7,695 nucleotides of DNA, from positions 1 through 7,695 of the forward strand of contig JAFGEM010000048.1 in the NCBI GenBank assembly GCA_016931555.1. Reading direction: 5' to 3'. Position numbers and translations under genes: made by a program. How positions within the stretch are numbered: position 1 is the stretch's first letter; the number at the start of each line of letters is the position of its first letter. The stretch is from Candidatus Iainarchaeum sp. GTDB taxonomy: Archaea; Iainarchaeota; Iainarchaeia; Iainarchaeales; GCA-2688035. Shown here piece after piece: positions 5,792-7,695 of this stretch. Below the pieces are notes generated by a model, which saw only the letters and a list, made by a program, of their open reading frames with translations, was not told where the DNA came from and ran no database searches.

Positions 5792-5861
5792 AGAAGCCTT
5801 TTCTTTTGAAAAGAAAAGGCTTGCGAAAAGAAAGCCCGGCTGCAAAGCAGCCGGAGCGGCG
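5792..5861 (+). other. 70-nt tRNA intron with bulge-helix-bulge splice sites
   Basis: The splice sites lie after G37 and before A38. Both bulges read CGA (5790-5792 and 5860-5862). The central helix CTGT (5786-5789) pairs with GCGG (5856-5859) in four pairs, two of them G:U, and the outer helix is the anticodon stem. Cutting after the second base of each bulge gives exactly the mature loop. I see no clean inner helix. The intron contains repeat copy 2 (5794-5830) and a second perfect hairpin CCGGCTGC-AAA-GCAGCCGG (5836-5854). Confidence 0.85.
5794..5830 (+). repeat. hairpin repeat family, copy 2, inside the tRNA intron
   Basis: AAGCCTTTTCTTTT (5794-5807) and AAAAGAAAAGGCTT (5809-5822) form a perfect 14-bp stem around a single G, followed by GCGAAAAG (5823-5830). 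It has the outer core and tail of copies 1 and 3, with a longer stem. Without it the intron would be about 33 nt. Confidence 0.75.
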
Positions 5862-5891
5862 AGGCTGTGAGGCGGGTTCGACTCCCGCCCA

Positions 5892-5935
5892 GGGCGTATG
5901 CCCATCAAGCCCAAGCGAAGATGGGCCCATGGGCT
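5892..5935 (+). other. inverted repeats just after the tRNA
   Basis: GGGC-GTAT-GCCC (5892-5903) spans the tRNA 3' end. GCCCATC (5900-5906) pairs with GATGGGC (5920-5926), and GCCCATGGGC (5925-5934) is a perfect palindrome. The alternatives overlap. They may help 3' processing or termination; the only nearby T-run is CTCCTTTTC at 5939-5948. Confidence 0.4.
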
Positions 5936-5942
5936 GACTCTC

Positions 5943-5979
5943 CTTTTCGCAAACCTTTTGCGCAAAGCGGAAAAGGTTT
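5943..5979 (-). repeat. hairpin repeat family, copy 3 (inverted)
   Basis: Read on the minus strand: AAACCTTTT (5979-5971), an 11-nt loop, AAAAGGTTT (5959-5951), then GCGAAAAG (5950-5943). It has the same stem as copy 1 and the same tail as copy 2. It lies downstream of the minus-strand cysteine-cluster gene, so it is again in sense orientation for the neighbouring transcript. Confidence 0.75.
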
Positions 5980-5994
5980 TTCAACTCCCGCCCA
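5980..5994 (+). pseudogene. fragment resembling the tRNA-Asp T loop and 3' end
   Basis: TTCAACTCCCGCCCA matches the tRNA-Asp bases 5877-5891 at 14 of 15 positions, 103 bp further on. The matching 5' T-stem (GCGGG) and acceptor strand are absent; repeat copy 3 ends exactly where the match begins. It may be a remnant of duplication or integration. With so short a match, chance cannot be ruled out. Confidence 0.4.
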
Positions 5995-6035
5995 AGCAAC
6001 CTAATTATTTTGCAAGCGCTAGCAAAAATAGCGAA

Positions 6036-6674
6036 TTAAGCAAAAGGCTGGATCAGTTGCAGGAACTCTTTTTTTGTTGCATTAACCTGCTTCTCGCCCC
6101 CGAGGAGAACAACAGCCTTTGAGGGCAGGGCAGGCCAAATGCATTGGAAGCCCTTTCTCCCAACTGAATCTAGGTATGCGCTGGTTCTTTTCCTATAGGA
6201 TTCATCAAGCCAGCCTGTTGCGTTTTCAAAACCCTTTTGCTGCAGGGCTTCACAGAAGGGGTAAACCTCTTTCAGCGGCCTTTTTGCAACAGCAACAAAT
6301 GGAAAAAGACTGCAAATTCTTGGCCTTGCGCCATGCACTTTGCATTTTCCGCCTGCAAGGAAAATGCAGCTGCCATCCGCTTTCCTTTTAAGCGCAAGGA
6401 AGGGCAGAACCAAAAAATGGCCTGTCATGAAACCAGGCTCTTTTTCTGCTGCAAGCGCAAGCTTTTTCGGCAAAAGCCCTGCATTGATTAAAAGCGTTTT
6501 GCCCTGCCCTTGCGCCGGGTAAAGGTGGGCAAGCAAAACGCAATTCCTTTCAATGAAATCTCTTTCACTTAAACCAAGAGCTTTTGCAATTTTTTTGGCC
6601 TCTGCAGGAAGCAATGAAATCCAGTAGCTCTGGCAGCACTTGCTGCAATGCAGCTTGAGGCAGTTCAATTGCAT
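6036..6674 (-). CDS. YkgJ-like CxxCC cysteine-cluster protein
   Basis: With the ATG at 6674 the protein has 212 residues. It fits the YkgJ-type zinc/iron-chelating family: N-terminal LHCSKCCQSYWI (C10, C13, C14; also C5), LLPAEAKKIAKALGLSERDFIE (21-42), then CIFLAGGKCKVHGARPRICSLFPF with C103, C111 and C121. The usual order of CxxCC followed by C...C.VH..RP..C..FPF is complete, so a metal or Fe-S site is likely; the substrate is unknown. An in-frame GTG at 6710 would add 12 residues. I prefer 6674 because the motif starts right after it, and TTTAAAA (6697-6703 on the complement) sits about 25 nt upstream, as for a leaderless mRNA. C-terminal residues 130-212 carry further cysteines (C141, C178). 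It is the only minus-strand gene here and converges with the tRNA. Confidence 0.72.
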   Translation of the reverse strand: MQLNCLKLHCSKCCQSYWISLLPAEAKKIAKALGLSERDFIERNCVLLAHLYPAQGQGKTLLINAGLLPKKLALAAEKEPGFMTGHFLVLPFLALKRKADGSCIFLAGGKCKVHGARPRICSLFPFVAVAKRPLKEVYPFCEALQQKGFENATGWLDESYRKRTSAYLDSVGRKGFQCIWPALPSKAVVLLGGEKQVNATKKEFLQLIQPFA

Positions 6675-7007
6675 TAAAAAGAAATGGCTGGGATTGCTTT
6701 TAAACAGCACCCTGCCTTTTCAGCGGTCTGGAGCTTTGACCAGCTTAACTAGTTTATATTCTTTGCGCAAAGTTTGCCCTGCTTTTTAAAACTTGGCAAA
6801 AATATACATAACTGAAATTTTCTCAGCCTGCCATTATACCTGCTTTTAAACCTATTTTTGAAAAATTGCTTGAAATAAGCTTAAATTCCAGTTCAGCAGA
6901 TAATGGTATCTGTTGCTTCAATTGCTTTTTCAGTTGAGGCAGCCCCAGCACAGCTGGTTCTTTCCCCTGCCTAAGAGCAAGGGGAATAAAAAAAGGGGTG
7001 AAGAATA
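6675..7007. other. divergent intergenic region and long structured leader
   Basis: This stretch lies between the minus-strand gene and the 42-codon gene. Candidate minus-strand TATA boxes are TTTAAAAG (about 6697-6703) and AATATAAAC (about 6752-6760); plus-strand candidates are CTTTTAAACC (about 6843-6852) and GCTTAAATT (about 6879-6887). CTTTGCGCAAAG (6761-6772) is a perfect 12-bp palindrome. Hairpins CCAGC-ACA-GCTGG (6945-6957) and TTCCCCTGC...GCAAGGGGAA (6962-6986) lie just before the ribosome-binding site. I see no convincing protein gene in it. Confidence 0.5.
6962..7001 (+). promoter_or_regulatory. leader hairpin and RBS before the 42-codon gene
   Basis: TTCCCCTGC pairs with GCA(A)GGGGAA (6962-6986, one bulged A). 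It is followed by an A-rich spacer and GGGGTGA (6995-7001), a good archaeal Shine-Dalgarno site 6 nt before ATG 7008. The CCCC arm could also pair with the GGGG of the ribosome-binding site, a possible switch, but this is inference. Confidence 0.4.
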
Positions 7008-7136
7008 ATGGCAAAATCAGGAAAAGCACAACCTGCAAAGCAGGCAAAGGCAGAAAAGAGGGCAGTGAAAAAACCGACAGTAATTAAAGAGGAAGTTGAA
7101 GAGGAATCATGGGACGACAAGGAAATGGACCTCTGA
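7008..7136 (+). CDS. 42-residue charged microprotein upstream of ftsZ
   Basis: A short gene with ATG start, GGGGTGA ribosome-binding site 6 nt upstream, and TGA stop. The product is split in charge. Residues 1-22 are rich in Ala, Lys and Gln (MAKSGKAQPAKQAKAEKRAV). Residues 27-42 are acidic, with KEEVEEESWDDKEMDL and a single tryptophan at 35. It is probably disordered, with the C-terminal end looking like a short peptide motif for binding a partner. I do not recognise a family. The gene lies 97 bp before ftsZ on the same strand and may share its transcript, though hairpins and T-rich sequence lie between. The strong ribosome-binding site and lack of rare features argue for a real gene, but its length leaves some doubt. 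Confidence 0.6.
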   Translation: MAKSGKAQPAKQAKAEKRAVKKPTVIKEEVEEESWDDKEMDL

Positions 7137-7146
7137 TGTTTTCTTT

Positions 7147-7201
7147 CCTGCCTGCGGCAGGAGCCAAAACTCCTGTCCTGGTTTACTTTTTAATTGCCTT
7201 T
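7147..7201 (+). promoter_or_regulatory. alternative hairpins and T-rich stretch between the microprotein gene and ftsZ
   Basis: CCTGCC-TGC-GGCAGG (7147-7161) and CAGGAG-CCAAAA-CTCCTG (7158-7175) are perfect stems that share bases 7158-7161, so they exclude each other. T-rich runs follow (ACTTTTTAATTG at 7186-7197, then CTTTTTG). This could terminate the first transcript, attenuate ftsZ, or contain the ftsZ TATA element near 7186-7197. Confidence 0.4.
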
Positions 7202-7233
7202 TTGCCGCCCCATAAAAAAGCGGGTGATTTAAA

Positions 7234-7695
7234 ATGAAAAGTTTGGTTGGAAGCGCAGTTGCCAAAAGCAAAACCGGCTCTGAGCCTGAAAGAGCCGGAA
7301 ACGAGCAGCTGAAAATAATGGTTGTTGGAGCCGGAGGCGGAGGCTGCAACACAATAAACAGGCTAGCAAAAAAAGGCATAAACGGTGCACAACTTATTGC
7401 ACTGAACACAGACAAGCAGCACCTTGCAATAGTTGAGGACAGCGTATCAAAAATACTTATCGGGGCGTCTGTAACAAGAGGCCTTGGGGCAGGCGGCTAC
7501 CCTGAAATAGGGAGAAAAGCAGCAGAAGTCAGCAAGAAAACAATTGAGGAAGCACTGGAAGGCGTTGACATGCTGTTCCTCTCAGCAGGGATGGGCGGCG
7601 GAACAGGAACAGGCAGCGCACCGGTTGTAGCGCAGATTGCCAAGGAACAGGGGGCAATAGTAATAAGCGTCGTCACATACCCATTCACGCTTGAA
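7234..7695 (+). CDS. ftsZ: cell-division tubulin homologue FtsZ (5' part, runs off the window)
   Basis: The first 154 residues of FtsZ, the GTPase that builds the cytokinetic ring at midcell. After a short variable N-terminus (1-26) come the GTP-binding elements: [15 protein letters not shown] (30-44), LNTD (57-60), [16 protein letters not shown] (83-98) and the tubulin signature GGGTGTG (121-127) in [17 protein letters not shown]. Roughly the first two fifths of a normal-length FtsZ are present; the T7 loop and C-terminal domain lie beyond the right edge. FtsZ usually has [12 protein letters not shown] near residue 90; here it reads [12 protein letters not shown]. The ATG at 7234 is fixed by GGGTGAT (7222-7228), 5 nt upstream. 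Whether this is FtsZ1- or FtsZ2-type cannot be settled from this part. Confidence 0.95.
   Translation, partial: MKSLVGSAVAKSKTGSEPERAGNEQLKIMVVGAGGGGCNTINRLAKKGINGAQLIALNTDKQHLAIVEDSVSKILIGASVTRGLGAGGYPEIGRKAAEVSKKTIEEALEGVDMLFLSAGMGGGTGTGSAPVVAQIAKEQGAIVISVVTYPFTLE

Larger units (their letters stand above)
5755..5896 (+). tRNA. trnD-GUC: tRNA-Asp (GTC), interrupted by an intron
   Basis: The exons are 5755-5791 and 5862-5896, 72 nt when joined. The acceptor GCCCTGG (5755-5761) pairs fully with CCAGGGC (5889-5895), and the discriminator is G5896. The D arm is GTCT with GGAT around ATCGGTTA. The anticodon stem CGGCC (5781-5785) pairs with GGCTG (5863-5867), with loop CTGTCG-A and anticodon GTC at 5788-5790. 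The variable loop is TGAG, and the T arm is GCGGG-TTCGACT-CCCGC. CCA is not encoded. Discriminator G and anticodon GUC are the expected tRNA-Asp identity elements. The gene is monocistronic as far as seen: no other complete tRNA lies within the window. The intron at the canonical 37/38 site has to be removed by the archaeal splicing endonuclease. Confidence 0.93.

Noticed and set aside
5664..5965. Open frames on both strands across the tRNA-Asp locus
   Set aside because: They cover the tRNA and its intron, have no start signals and encode no recognisable product.
5897..6000. A second complete tRNA with a large intron
   Set aside because: Only the T loop and 3' T-stem strand are present; I found no matching acceptor, D arm or anticodon arm.
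5447..6035. CRISPR array or phage attachment region
   Set aside because: The three hairpin copies differ in length and orientation and lack regular spacers; there is no cas gene or integrase in the window.
6761..6772. Perfect palindrome CTTTGCGCAAAG as an operator
   Set aside because: It partly matches the loop of repeat copy 3 and could be a repeat relic; one site without a regulator or a clear promoter overlap is not enough.
6823..7047. Minus-strand 74-residue frame with a hydrophobic N-terminus
   Set aside because: Its start lies inside the 42-codon gene and has no ribosome-binding site. The hydrophobic run comes from the complement of the A-rich leader and Shine-Dalgarno region.

Overview
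The window looks like a chromosomal piece of an archaeon, plausibly a small-genome lineage of the DPANN type, though the sequence alone does not fix the phylum. The evidence is: TTTAAA-type TATA boxes about 25-30 nt before several start codons; ribosome-binding sites of the GGTGAT / AGGAGGT type; a tRNA gene interrupted after position 37 by an intron with bulge-helix-bulge splice sites; ferredoxin-containing MinD-family ATPases; a VapBC-like pair; and an FtsZ that runs off the right edge.

Layout, left to right. Positions 49-2166 hold an iron-sulfur-type block: a stand-alone DUF59/MIP18-like protein, then two tandem MinD/Mrp-type ATPases with inserted 2[4Fe-4S] ferredoxin modules, overlapping by ATGA. 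Next come a membrane thioredoxin-CcdA/DsbD-like redox protein (2224-3372), an orphan SPPY-type DNA-methylase-like protein (3412-4512) and a VapB/VapC-type toxin-antitoxin pair (4562-5205). A 51-codon gene for a half-SWIB-like microprotein follows (5291-5446).

Positions 5447-6035 carry no protein gene I can support, but they are rich in structure. They hold a strong stem-loop with a T-run, a split tRNA-Asp(GTC) gene with a 70-nt intron, and three copies of a small hairpin repeat (AARCCTTTT...AAAAGGYTT followed by GCGAAAAR). One copy lies downstream of the microprotein gene, one inside the tRNA intron, and one (inverted) downstream of the opposite-strand CxxCC-protein gene. All three are therefore in the sense orientation of their transcript. 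The third copy abuts a 15-nt degenerate duplicate of the tRNA-Asp T-loop and 3' end.

The right side has a minus-strand YkgJ-like cysteine-cluster protein (6036-6674), a long structured leader, a 42-codon charged microprotein gene (7008-7136), two mutually exclusive hairpins, and the 5' part of ftsZ (from 7234).

Several genes share a theme of Fe-S or thiol chemistry: DUF59, two ferredoxin ATPases, the thiol-relay membrane protein and the cysteine-cluster protein. The most unusual signals are the repeat inside the tRNA intron and the two unlisted microprotein genes.
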